This document shows, one piece after another, positions 53,698 to 62,582 of a stretch of DNA of 64,000 bases. The DNA comes from Actinopolyspora lacussalsi (lineage in GTDB: Bacteria > Actinomycetota > Actinomycetes > Mycobacteriales > Pseudonocardiaceae). Made by a program: the position numbers and the translations under genes. How positions within the stretch are numbered: the first letter of the stretch is position 1; the number at the start of each line of letters is the position of its first letter. The DNA is taken from the NCBI GenBank assembly GCA_030803735.1, contig JAURUC010000001.1:1311501-1375500 (forward strand), written 5' to 3'. Below the pieces are notes generated by a model. That model searched no databases, was not told the origin of the DNA, and saw only the letters and a program-made list of their open reading frames with translations.

Positions 53698-54684
53698 TCA
53701 GTAGTGCGGGAACAGATTCTCCACGCACTCCGCGATCGGTCGGCGCGGCGTGGGCGGCGCGGGGAACCGCTCGGTGATCGGCCATCCCAGCCGCAGCACG
53801 AACCTGGGAACTCCCGTACCGCCGAGCACCTGGTCGCGTACGAACTCTCGAGCGGAGAACACCTCGCCGAACTGACTCAGCACGCAGCTGGCCAGCCCCT
53901 CACGGGCCACGGACAGCGTCACTTCGCCCAACACCTCACCCGAAAGCAACTCACTTTCGAGGGTGTCTTCCAGCGTGTACAACAACGCCAGTTCCGCACC
54001 GTCGTCGAGCACCGGGATCGACAGCTCACCGGCGCCGAAATCCCGTTCGAAGGCACTCGGCGCGTGAGCCTCGGGGATGTCCCGAGCGGGCACCCCGTCC
54101 GAACTCACATGACGTGTCGACCACTTCGCGAGCTCGTGACGGTACTCCGGATCGTCCTCGCGTGCCCTGCCCGCTTGGCGAATCGCGTAGGACAGCTGCT
54201 GTCTGGCCGGCTCCGACAGCACGAAATCGAGCACGCAATCCTTGGCTGCCGCGGCCTCCCGCGACTCCCGCAACAACTCCGGGGGAACGGGCTCGGGCAG
54301 GAAAGGTCTGCGGTCCGTGCGACGTCGAGCGGCCAGCCCCGCCAGCACCACGGCCTCGGAGTCGATGTCGGCGAGTCTGCTGAACTCGATCGAAGCCAGG
54401 TGGTCGGGCTGGTCCGGATTGGGCAGGCGATGTACCAGTGCCTTCCACCCCTCGGCGGCGAAACCGATACGAGCCTGGTAAAGCGCCGCACCACAGCCGA
54501 TCACCGATTGTTCCCCGGTTGGATCGAGCACGGGTGAGACACGGGAACGATCCAGATACAGGTGAACCGAACGGGGCCCGATCACCCAGCGCCAGGGCTG
54601 GATGTTGTGCAACGAAGGTGCTCGGCAGGCCACGACCAGCGCGGAACGCATCGTGGCTATCGCGGGCTCACTCTTACCGGTCAT
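53698..54684 (-). CDS. Acg-type nitroreductase family protein
   Basis: A 328-residue protein of the two-lobed nitroreductase group that includes Acg, Rv3127 and Rv3131 of M. tuberculosis. Marks: VVACRAPSLHNIQPWRWVIG (residues 18-37), the shared SLHNxQPW motif, CGAALYQARIGFAAEGW, and RRTDRRPFLPEPVP. These are about twice as long as normal nitroreductases and may bind or store FMN rather than reduce nitro groups. ATG 54684 with GGGGTG upstream is preferred. It diverges from a universal stress protein gene. Confidence 0.85.
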   Translation of the reverse strand: MTGKSEPAIATMRSALVVACRAPSLHNIQPWRWVIGPRSVHLYLDRSRVSPVLDPTGEQSVIGCGAALYQARIGFAAEGWKALVHRLPNPDQPDHLASIEFSRLADIDSEAVVLAGLAARRRTDRRPFLPEPVPPELLRESREAAAAKDCVLDFVLSEPARQQLSYAIRQAGRAREDDPEYRHELAKWSTRHVSSDGVPARDIPEAHAPSAFERDFGAGELSIPVLDDGAELALLYTLEDTLESELLSGEVLGEVTLSVAREGLASCVLSQFGEVFSAREFVRDQVLGGTGVPRFVLRLGWPITERFPAPPTPRRPIAECVENLFPHY

Positions 54685-54891
54685 ACGGCACCCCACCCAC
54701 ACTCTACGGCCCGTGTTGTCCGTCGAACAGCGCTGCGCCATACGTATAGGAAAGAGCCGAAAGGACTCGCGGGTCGGAGGCGACAGCGTCGGGCCCCGGA
54801 CGCGGCTTCGGCACTGCGATCTGCACGACCGAGGGGCAATCTGGAACGGATGAAGCGTCGACAACCCTGATCCTCGGACAAGGTGCTTGCC

Positions 54892-55722
54892 ATGGACACC
54901 TCGCGATACGACATCGTCGTCGGGGTGGACGGCTCGGATTCCGCCCTACGGGCAGCCGACTGGGCCACAGCGGAGGCTCGGCGGCGCACCGGGGCCTCCC
55001 TGACTCTCGTGCTGATCAACGACGATCCGGCTCGGGAGAGCTACGTCCGAGAGGCCGTCGCCGACATCGCCGGGAGGTGCGGCGAGGCGTGGCCCTCGCT
55101 GGAGGTGAGCCACGAGGTCGCCGAGGGACACCCGATCGAGGAGCTGGTACGACGTTCCTCGACAGCTGACCTCCTGGTGCTCGGTTCGCGTGGGTACGGC
55201 CCGGTGGCGGACGCGCTGCTCGGTTCGGTCAGCGTGGGGGTGGCGCGACGAACCAGGTGCCCGATCGTGATCGTCCGGGGTGACGAGAGCGAACACCGAG
55301 ACGAGGTCGTGGTGGGGGTCGACGATTCGGCACGGAGCGAGGCCGCGTTGGAGTTCGGCTTCACCAGCGCGCGGAACCGGGCCTCGGAGCTGCTGGTGAT
55401 GCGAGCGATGTCCCGGAGCTCGCGGACCCGGCAGCCGACGTCGCGGCGGGAGTCCCCCGCCGAACGAGTCGAACACGACCTCGCGAAACGGCTGGAGCGC
55501 TGGGGCGCGTGGTTTCCGGAGGTGACGGCGCGCCGCATCGACGTGGACAAGCATCCGGTGACCGCCCTGCTCGAACTCTCCAAAGGTGCGGGCCTGGTCG
55601 TGGTGGGCCGTCGCGGGGGCGGCGGCTTCAGCGGGCTCATGCTGGGCTCGGTGGCCCGTGGCGTGCTGCACCGGGCCTCCTGTCCCGTGGCGATGGTCCC
55701 CGAGGCGGGTGAGCAGAAATGA
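54892..55722 (+). CDS. Tandem universal stress protein (two USP domains)
   Basis: A 276-residue protein with two USP domains. The first opens IVVGVDGSDSALRAADWATA and ends VLGSRGYGPVADALLGSVSV. The second opens VVVGVDDSARSEAALEFGF and ends VVVGRRGGGGFSGLMLGSVA. Both keep the ATP-binding GxxG-(9)-G(S/T) pattern near the end. Two-domain USPs of this kind are typical of dormancy regulons. AAGGTG lies before ATG 54892. The next nitroreductase gene starts 40 bp after the stop, so they are likely cotranscribed. Confidence 0.9.
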   Translation: MDTSRYDIVVGVDGSDSALRAADWATAEARRRTGASLTLVLINDDPARESYVREAVADIAGRCGEAWPSLEVSHEVAEGHPIEELVRRSSTADLLVLGSRGYGPVADALLGSVSVGVARRTRCPIVIVRGDESEHRDEVVVGVDDSARSEAALEFGFTSARNRASELLVMRAMSRSSRTRQPTSRRESPAERVEHDLAKRLERWGAWFPEVTARRIDVDKHPVTALLELSKGAGLVVVGRRGGGGFSGLMLGSVARGVLHRASCPVAMVPEAGEQK

Positions 55723-55762
55723 TGCGACGGAACCGCTCCACCCGCCGGGAGGTGTGACGGAG

Positions 55763-56743
55763 ATGGCGGAGTTCACACCGACGCTGGGACTGTCCGCCGA
55801 ACAGGCCGAGGAAGTGGTCCGGATCGCGGGCGAGGCGCCCTCGCTGCACAACCGACAACCGTGGCGATTCCGGCTGCTACCCCGTTCGATCGAACTGCAC
55901 TACGATCCGCGAGCGCGGCTGCCCGCCACTGACCCGCGGGAGCGGGAACTGCGGGTCGGCTGTGGCGCGGCGCTGCTGAACCTGCGGCTCGCCCTGGAGC
56001 ACGAGGGGATCAGCCCGACCGTGACCCTGCTGCCCAGCACCGACGCGGAATCGGCCCTGGCCGAGATACGCGGCGAGGGCTCGTCGAACATGTCACCGCA
56101 GCAACGGGTGCTGTATCGGGCGATCGCCGATCGGCACACGAACAGACGTCCCTTCCGGGAAACCCCGGTACCCGTGGAGCAACGGCACTCGCTGCTCGAA
56201 TCGGTGGAGCGGGAGGGGTGCTGGCCGCACATCGTGGAACGCGGCGAGCTGGGACGACTGGAGGGCATGGTCCACCGCGCGCACCGGGCGCAGCTGGCCG
56301 ATCCGCGATTCCGGGAGGAGCTGGCCGAATGGACCGGACACGCCGCCGAGGTCAGCGAGGGAGTGCCCGCCTCTGCGGCGGGTCCCGAACGGGAACCACA
56401 GGACCAGTGGGTGCTGCGGGACTACTCGGCGGGCAAGGCGAAACCGCGCGTGCCCGGCAAGGACTTCGAGTACGATCCGCTGCTACTGGTGATCTGTTCC
56501 TACCACGAGGGTCGAGCGGCGGAGCTGCGCGCGGGACAGGCGCTGCAACGAATGCTGCTGACAGCCACTGCCAACGGCCTGGTGTCCTCCCTGATGTCGC
56601 AGGTGATCGAGATCGACGAGACCAGGGAGGAACTGCGGCGGATGCTCGGGGGAAGCCTGCGCCCCCAGGTGTTGCTCCGGGTCGGCCACGGTTCGCGAAC
56701 CGCACCGACACCGCGGCACGAGCCACGCGAGCTGCTGCTGTAG
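55763..56743 (+). CDS. Acg-type nitroreductase family protein
   Basis: A 326-residue relative of 53698-54684. Shared marks are RIAGEAPSLHNRQPWRFRLL (residues 23-42), CGAALLNLRLALEHEG and RHTNRRPFRETPVP, with LLLTATANGLVSSLMSQVIE near the C-terminus. The two copies differ enough to be old paralogues. It follows the tandem USP gene on the same strand and converges on a single-domain USP gene 34 bp away. ATG 55763 is preferred over GTG 55754. Confidence 0.87.
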   Translation: MAEFTPTLGLSAEQAEEVVRIAGEAPSLHNRQPWRFRLLPRSIELHYDPRARLPATDPRERELRVGCGAALLNLRLALEHEGISPTVTLLPSTDAESALAEIRGEGSSNMSPQQRVLYRAIADRHTNRRPFRETPVPVEQRHSLLESVEREGCWPHIVERGELGRLEGMVHRAHRAQLADPRFREELAEWTGHAAEVSEGVPASAAGPEREPQDQWVLRDYSAGKAKPRVPGKDFEYDPLLLVICSYHEGRAAELRAGQALQRMLLTATANGLVSSLMSQVIEIDETREELRRMLGGSLRPQVLLRVGHGSRTAPTPRHEPRELLL

Positions 56744-56777
56744 CCCGAGAGATCATCACCGCCGCACGCCTCGGGGC

Positions 56778-57245
56778 TCAGGACTCGCCACCCGATGGGG
56801 CCGAGCCGCCGTCGTGTTCTCCCCGGACCACGAGCACGGAGCAGTGCGCGTGCCGTACGCAGTACTGGGCCACCGATCCCAGCAGGGCGGCCGCGAAACC
56901 GCCCAATCCCCTGCTGCCCACCACGAGCAGATCGGCGTGGACCCGTCGCACCACATCCAGCAGCGCTTTGGCTGGGTGGCCGTAGACGACCTCCCGACGC
57001 ACCGGAACCGAACAGTCCCCCGGAACGAGCCGCGCGATCGTATCGTCCAACGCCGCCGCCGTACGGTGGGCCACCGCCTCGGGCCCGGCCACCGGTCTGT
57101 CGTACAGCTCGGGATAATCCCAACCACGCACCGCCACGACGACCGAATCGCCGACGAGTTCCGCGTGCCACAGCGCCCAGCGCAGCGCCTGTTCTGAACG
57201 GGCCGAACCGTCGACTCCCACGACGACGCGGTACTCCTCCGACAC
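56778..57245 (-). CDS. Single-domain universal stress protein
   Basis: A 155-residue USP: VVVGVDGSARSEQALRWALW at residues 7-26 and the ATP-binding end LLVVGSRGLGGFAAALLGSV followed by QYCVRHAHCSVLVVR. It is closer to ATP-binding UspA forms. GTG 57245 has the strong site GGGGGAGGT; the longer open frame adds 24 unsupported residues. It closes the stress cluster and diverges from the mannosidase gene. Confidence 0.9.
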   Translation of the reverse strand: MSEEYRVVVGVDGSARSEQALRWALWHAELVGDSVVVAVRGWDYPELYDRPVAGPEAVAHRTAAALDDTIARLVPGDCSVPVRREVVYGHPAKALLDVVRRVHADLLVVGSRGLGGFAAALLGSVAQYCVRHAHCSVLVVRGEHDGGSAPSGGES

Positions 57246-57460
57246 GACTACCTCCCCCAGCGAGACTGTCACCGGGAACGAACACGAAGCCCGTCCCGGA
57301 GGTTGACCGGTGGTCACTTCCTCGCACGCGGCCGGATCCCGACCGGGTGGGAGCCGATGTCCACCGACCCCCGAGGATGCTCCGTGGGGACACGATCGTC
57401 GTTTCCGACCGAACGCGCAGCACGGGAACCACCGACCCGCCGACGAGGAATGAGCAGCAG

Positions 57461-60400
57461 GTGCACGACGGCAGGAAACTGACCGAGGAACGGATCGACC
57501 GGATGCTGCGCGACCGCGTCCGGCCCGCTCTCCGACCGGAGGCCACGCCGGTCACGCTCGACATCTGGCACGGTACGAGCGCGCCGGTACCGGTCGCGAA
57601 CAGCGGTTCGTCCGGGGAGTACCGCGGGGCGGAGGTGGGCGACCGCTGGGGACCGCCGTGGAGCACCACCTGGTTCCGGCTGCGCGGGGAGGTCCCCACA
57701 GAATGGGCGGGACGTGCCGTGGAGCTCGTGTTCGACCCGGGATTCGACCACCGACGGCCGGGCTTCCAGTGCGAAGGACTGGTGTACCGACCGGACGGTT
57801 CGATCGTGAAGGGGCTGAACCCACGCAACGAGTGGGTACGCGTGAGCGAGGCCGCCACCGGTGGTGAACCGCTGGAGTTCCACGTGGAAGCGGCGGCGAA
57901 TCCGGTGATCCTCGGCGTTCACTCGTTCACCCCCACCGAGCTGGGCGATCCGGCCACCGCGGGCACGGAGCCGCTGTACCGCGTCGAGCGTGCCGAGCTG
58001 ACCGTCTTCGACCACCGCGTCGAGCGGCTGGTCCACGACATCGAAGTACTCGACCAGCTCATGCGGCAGCTCAGCACGGACGATCCGCGGCGTTGGGAGA
58101 TACTGCGCTCCCTCGACCGCTGCATGGACGCGCTGGACCCGCGCGACGTGAGCGGTAGCGCGGACCGTGCGCGCGAGGAACTGGGCCCGGCATTGCGGAA
58201 ACCGGCGCACGCCAGCGCGCATCGCGTGTCGGCGATCGGCCACGCGCACATCGACTCGGCGTGGCTGTGGCCGTTCCGCGAGACCGTGCGCAAGGTGGCC
58301 AGGACGGTGTCGAACGTGCTCGGGCTGCTGAAGGACCATCCGGAGTTCGTCTTCGCCATGTCCCAGGCACAGCAGTTCGCCTGGCTCGAGCGGCACTATC
58401 CACAACTCCACCGACGGGTTCGGTCCGAGGTGGCCGCGGGGAGGTTCGTCCCCGTCGGCGGCATGTGGGTCGAGGCCGACACGAACATGCCCGGCGGTGA
58501 GGCGATGGCGCGGCAGCTGGTGCACGGCAAGCGGTTCTTCCTGGACGAGTTCGGCGTGGAGACCGACGAGGTGTGGCTGCCCGACTCGTTCGGTTACAGC
58601 GCGGCGCTGCCGCAGCTGATCGCCCTGTCCGGTTCGAGCTGGTTCCTGGGCCAGAAGGTCGCCTGGAACCAGACGAACGAGTTCCCGCATCACACCTTCC
58701 ACTGGGAGGGGATCGACGGCACCAGAATCCTCACCCACCTGCCGCCGGTGGATGTCTACGACTCGGAGCTGTCCGCGGCCGAACTGGCGCACGCCTCGGC
58801 CAACTTCGCCGAGAAGGGCGGTGCCAATCGCTCGCTGGTCCCGTTCGGCTGGGGTGACGGGGGCGGCGGTCCCACCCGCGAGATGCTGGCACGGGCCGAG
58901 CGTCTGTCCGATCTGGAAGGATCACCACGAGTCACCGTCGAGTCCCCCGCCGAGTTCGTCCGCGAGGCTCGTGCGGAGTACACGGCGCCACCGGTATGGG
59001 TCGGGGAGCTGTACCTGGAGTTCCACCGCGGCACCTACACCAGTCAGGCGGGCACCAAACGGGGGAACCGGCGCAACGAGCACCTGCTGCGCGAGGCCGA
59101 GCTGTGGGCGGCGACGGCGAACGTGTACCGCGGTCTCCCCTACCCGCACGAGCGACTGGACCGGCTCTGGAAGGCCGTGCTGCGCAACCAGTTCCACGAT
59201 GTCCTGCCCGGATCGTCCATCGCCCGGGTGCACCACGAGGCGGAGCGGGAGCACGAACTCGTCCGGAACGAACTGGAGGAGATCATCGATCGGGCCCAGC
59301 GAGAATTGGCCGGATCGGGCTCGACACCGCTGGTGTTCAACGGCGCTCCGCACGAGCGCGACGGGGTTCCGGCGGGTGGCGCGGCACCGTCGGCCGCACC
59401 GGACACGGTCGTGGAACTCTCCGAAACGGACGAGGGATTCGTGCTGCGCGACGAATCACTGCGGGTCACGATCGACCGTCGGGGCACCGTCACATCGCTG
59501 TACGACCTGACAGCCGACCGCGAGCTCGTTCCGGAGGGTTCGGCTGGCAACGTGCCGCGGGCGCATCCGGACCTGCCGAACCGGTGGGACGCCTGGGACA
59601 TCGACGCCTTCTACCGCAACAACGTCACCGAACTGCTGGATGCCGAGGAAGTGGCGGTGCTGGAGAACGCCGCGGATCATGTCACGGTGCGCGTGGTGCG
59701 TTCCTTCTCCGACTCGCGGATCACCCAGGAGTTGACGCTGCGGGGCGGCGCCGCGCGGCTGGAGATCGACACCGAGGTGGACTGGCACGAGTCCGAGACG
59801 CTGCTCAAACTCGCTTTCCCGGTGGACGTGCACACCGATCGCATGGCGGCCGAGACCCAGTTCGGACACCTGTACCGGCCGATTCACGAGAACACCAGCT
59901 GGGACGCGGCCAAGTTCGAGACGTGTGCCCACCGCTGGGTCCACGTGGGTGAGGCGGGCTACGGCGTTGCCCTCGCCAACGACACCACCTACGGCCACGA
60001 CGTGACCCGCTGGGCCAAGAACGGCGGCGGTACCGCGACGACGGTGCGTGCATCGCTGCTGCGCGCTCCGCGGTTTCCCGACCCGGACGCCGACCAGGGG
60101 ACGCACCGTTTCCGGCACGTCCTCGTCCCGGGAGCCGAGATCGGTGACGCGGTTCGGGAGGGCTACCGCCTCAATCTGCCCTCCCGAACCGTGCGGGGCG
60201 AGTCACCGGTGGAACCGCTGGTCACCAGTGACAACCCCACTGTGGTCCTCGAAGCGGTGAAGTTGGCCGAGGACGGCTCCGGAGACGTGGTGATGCGACT
60301 GTACGAATCCTCGGGTGGCCGCGCCACGAGCCGGGTCACCACCGGTTTCGCCCCGGTGAGTGTGCGGGAGACCGATCTGCTGGAACGACCGTGGGCCGAT

Positions 60401-60484
60401 GGGGAAATCGAACACGCCCCAGCGGGGTTCCGGCTGACGCTGCGTCCGTTCGAGATCCGCACGCTGCGGCTGGAGCGGGCGTGA
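57461..60484 (+). CDS. Alpha-mannosidase (GH38)
   Basis: A 1007-residue GH38 enzyme, the usual length for the bacterial/fungal class III type. The zinc site is GHAHIDSAWLWP (His263, Asp265); the nucleophile is Asp340 in GGMWVEADTNMPGGE; WLPDSFGYSAALPQ and FGWGDGGGGPTREM follow, then the RNQFHDVLPGSSIARVH motif. No signal peptide, so it acts in the cytoplasm on imported alpha-mannosides. GTG 57461 is chosen because homologues begin HDxRxLxEER; ATG 57377 would add 28 residues. No transporter is adjacent. Confidence 0.9.
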   Translation: MHDGRKLTEERIDRMLRDRVRPALRPEATPVTLDIWHGTSAPVPVANSGSSGEYRGAEVGDRWGPPWSTTWFRLRGEVPTEWAGRAVELVFDPGFDHRRPGFQCEGLVYRPDGSIVKGLNPRNEWVRVSEAATGGEPLEFHVEAAANPVILGVHSFTPTELGDPATAGTEPLYRVERAELTVFDHRVERLVHDIEVLDQLMRQLSTDDPRRWEILRSLDRCMDALDPRDVSGSADRAREELGPALRKPAHASAHRVSAIGHAHIDSAWLWPFRETVRKVARTVSNVLGLLKDHPEFVFAMSQAQQFAWLERHYPQLHRRVRSEVAAGRFVPVGGMWVEADTNMPGGEAMARQLVHGKRFFLDEFGVETDEVWLPDSFGYSAALPQLIALSGSSWFLGQKVAWNQTNEFPHHTFHWEGIDGTRILTHLPPVDVYDSELSAAELAHASANFAEKGGANRSLVPFGWGDGGGGPTREMLARAERLSDLEGSPRVTVESPAEFVREARAEYTAPPVWVGELYLEFHRGTYTSQAGTKRGNRRNEHLLREAELWAATANVYRGLPYPHERLDRLWKAVLRNQFHDVLPGSSIARVHHEAEREHELVRNELEEIIDRAQRELAGSGSTPLVFNGAPHERDGVPAGGAAPSAAPDTVVELSETDEGFVLRDESLRVTIDRRGTVTSLYDLTADRELVPEGSAGNVPRAHPDLPNRWDAWDIDAFYRNNVTELLDAEEVAVLENAADHVTVRVVRSFSDSRITQELTLRGGAARLEIDTEVDWHESETLLKLAFPVDVHTDRMAAETQFGHLYRPIHENTSWDAAKFETCAHRWVHVGEAGYGVALANDTTYGHDVTRWAKNGGGTATTVRASLLRAPRFPDPDADQGTHRFRHVLVPGAEIGDAVREGYRLNLPSRTVRGESPVEPLVTSDNPTVVLEAVKLAEDGSGDVVMRLYESSGGRATSRVTTGFAPVSVRETDLLERPWADGEIEHAPAGFRLTLRPFEIRTLRLERA

Positions 60485-60520
60485 CCGGATTCCAAAGCTC
60501 GACCACTCGGCGATCTCCAA

Positions 60521-61153
60521 TCAGGAAGCGCACTCCTTCCAGGCGAAGTGGTAGGTGGTCTCGATGCTTCCGTCGGTCGAGTCCATCGTCATGAAGCTGG
60601 TCTCGCCGGAGTCCGAGTCCCCCGCGTCCACCCGCAGTTCGGTGTTTATGTTGAAGTTGCGCTGTACACCGCAGGGTTTGTAAACGATGTCGGCGATCTC
60701 GGTCTCGTCGGTGACCTGCCAGTTGTCGCTGTATGCTCCCTCGAACGTCTTGCTGGAATGGGTGGTCCGGGAATCACCCTGGAAGTAGTAGCTGGCTTGC
60801 TGGGTACCGGTGGCTCCTTCCGCGAGGTGGGCGAATCCGCGGTAGTCGGCCCGGGCTATCCCGTAGGTGAGCCCCTGGGGAACGTGCACGACCAGATTGA
60901 GCTGACAATTCTTCCGGAAGGCCGTGGGATCCGTGTCGGGCCCCACCTCCGCCAGATAGTCGCTGTAGGTGACGGTGAAGGCCTTGTTGTCGGGCGAGAC
61001 GGCCACGTCCGCCGTGCCTTCGGGACATCCGGAACCGTTCACGGTGGCGACGTCGATGACGATCTCGTCCGAGGGTGGGGAGTCGAACGGACCCGACGTC
61101 GGCGCGAGAAGAGTGGACAGCGCCATTCCGGACGCGATCAGACCGTTGAGCAT
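60521..61153 (-). CDS. DUF4360 secreted protein
   Basis: A 210-residue exported protein: short signal (MLNGLIASGMALSTLLAPT), then a beta-rich domain typical of DUF4360, with NGSGCPEGTADVAVSPDNKA, FTVTYSDYLAEVGP, KNCQLNLVVHVPQGLTYGIA and a C-terminal KPCGVQRNFNINTELRV. Four cysteines probably form two disulfides. Function unknown. AGGAGAAACAGG precedes ATG 61153. The promoter carries an exact CebR-type operator, so expression probably responds to cellobiose or related oligosaccharides, which would link it to plant-polymer use. Confidence 0.85.
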   Translation of the reverse strand: MLNGLIASGMALSTLLAPTSGPFDSPPSDEIVIDVATVNGSGCPEGTADVAVSPDNKAFTVTYSDYLAEVGPDTDPTAFRKNCQLNLVVHVPQGLTYGIARADYRGFAHLAEGATGTQQASYYFQGDSRTTHSSKTFEGAYSDNWQVTDETEIADIVYKPCGVQRNFNINTELRVDAGDSDSGETSFMTMDSTDGSIETTYHFAWKECAS

Positions 61154-61478
61154 CCTGTTTCTCCTGTTCGGGTGAAAAACCACGCTGCTGTTCGTTTCCG
61201 TTGTTCGGACAACTTGCCGATCCATTTCGGGAAACGGCCGGAAACGAGTTTATGGGAGCGCTCCCAAAAACTATAGACACTTTCGGAGCAATTTCCGAAC
61301 AACCAGGAGTAACGGCCGCACGACAGGGCCAATGATGGGATGAACCGAATTGCCCGGACAGACTATTCCTGACAGGGAAATCGTGCGGAATATTCCCTCC
61401 CGAAACGTGTTCACTCGAACGATTTCGGGCTTCTCGACGCCGCAGCGGAGTTTCGCCACCCTGGGACTCCGCCGGGCA
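61154..61478. other. 325-bp intergenic region
   Basis: Contains the DUF4360 promoter with its operator, plus a second small inverted repeat TTCGGAGCAATTTCCGAA (61282-61299) upstream of the -10 that could bind another regulator. No gene is seen between 61300 and 61478. Confidence 0.5.
61253..61266. promoter_or_regulatory. CebR-type operator TGGGAGCGCTCCCA
   Basis: This perfect 14-bp palindrome is identical to the operator known for the cellobiose repressor CebR of Streptomyces. It lies just after TATAGT (61275 to 61270, minus strand), the likely -10 of the DUF4360 gene, and covers the predicted transcription start. Confidence 0.85.
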
Positions 61479-62483
61479 TCAGGAACGCCACCGGATCCAG
61501 GCACCGTGTGAGTCGGTCTCGGCCAGCGTCTCGTGCCCGTCCCGAACCAGAACGAACGAGTTCTCCGGACCCGCGGCGACTTCCGCCGGGCCGATCACCC
61601 CGGCGGCCTCGTTGGAGAGCCACACCGCACCGAGCTCCCGCACGGCGGTGGCGAACTCGCGGCGAACGGATTCGGGAACGTAGGCCAGCACCGCCGAGTG
61701 ATACACCACCAGAGTGGCCCCGCTCGGTGCGCTCGCGGCGATCCGCCCGAGATCCTCGAGGAGATCACCCCGGTGGACCACTGGTTGGTGCCGCGCCGCG
61801 AGGCGCAACGCCGCGCGCAGCCGGTCCCGCCGCTCGGTCTCCCCCGGCCACAGCAGACATTCCAGCCAGTTCGCGTGATCGTTCTCCGTCGCGTCGAGCG
61901 GGGAGGTGTCGAGACCCGCGCGCCACGCGACGCTCGGTACCCTGCCGGGTAGCGGAACCGGCCCGATGGGACGGCAGCGCAACGTCGGCGCTTCGGGATC
62001 GGTACCGGCCACGTGGTGCCCGGCGAGATCGTACGAGTAGAGATCGGGCAGCAGGTTCAGCCCGGCCGAAGCACCGACCTCCAGCAACGCCAGCGGTTCC
62101 GGGAGCCGAGCCAGCGCGGGAAGCAGTGTGGCGCACCGCCCCGCCTCGTTGGTCTGGGTGCGCCTGGCCAGCAGTACCGAGGTCAGTTCCGCGGTACGCT
62201 CCCGCACCAGCTCGCGCAGCGTTTCGGGATCGGCGGGGCGGCCGAGCAGGTACCGGGCGGCGGCGAACAGCAGGTTCGGTTGGCGTTTCTCGCTCGGCAG
62301 TGTCTCCAGCAGGCCCAGGATCTCCACGTCGGAGGCGACCGCCTCGGCGAGCGCGCCGTACAGCGGGGATTTCTCGGCCACCGCCACCCCGAACCTCCGG
62401 TAGTTCTCGGCGGTGCTCACCCCCGATTCGAGCCCGGTCATGCCGCGCTCGCCCGAGTCGCTGCCCTTGCTTCCGTCGCTCAT
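61479..62483 (-). CDS. DUF2332 domain-containing protein
   Basis: A 334-residue protein whose length and motifs match DUF2332: NYRRFGVAVAEKSPLYGALA, RQPNLLFAAARYLLGR, NEAGRCATLLPALARL, LALLEVGASAGLNLLPDLYS (a possible SAM-like glycine loop), VVYHSAVLAYVPESVRREF, and AAGPENSFVLVRDGHETLAE. The glycine loop hints at a methyltransferase-related fold, but no activity is known for the family. ATG 62483 or 62441 may be the start. It diverges from the DUF4185 gene. Confidence 0.85.
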   Translation of the reverse strand: MSDGSKGSDSGERGMTGLESGVSTAENYRRFGVAVAEKSPLYGALAEAVASDVEILGLLETLPSEKRQPNLLFAAARYLLGRPADPETLRELVRERTAELTSVLLARRTQTNEAGRCATLLPALARLPEPLALLEVGASAGLNLLPDLYSYDLAGHHVAGTDPEAPTLRCRPIGPVPLPGRVPSVAWRAGLDTSPLDATENDHANWLECLLWPGETERRDRLRAALRLAARHQPVVHRGDLLEDLGRIAASAPSGATLVVYHSAVLAYVPESVRREFATAVRELGAVWLSNEAAGVIGPAEVAAGPENSFVLVRDGHETLAETDSHGAWIRWRS

Positions 62484-62582
62484 GCCGAAAGCATGCCCGA
62501 GAACGGCGGGAAAGACGATGACCGATTTCCGTCGCCCGCGTCACCGGAGCACGATCGGAGGGCGGCGAACGGAGGAACAGCG

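Noticed and set aside
54702..54768. Possible DosR boxes upstream of the Acg-type gene (ACGGCC..GTCCGT and GAGCC..GACTC)
   Set aside because: Spacing and half-sites do not match the 20-bp DosR consensus; kept only as a point to scan.
57314..58792. 492-codon minus-strand frame opposite the mannosidase gene
   Set aside because: Antisense to conserved GH38 motifs; typical of GC-rich DNA.
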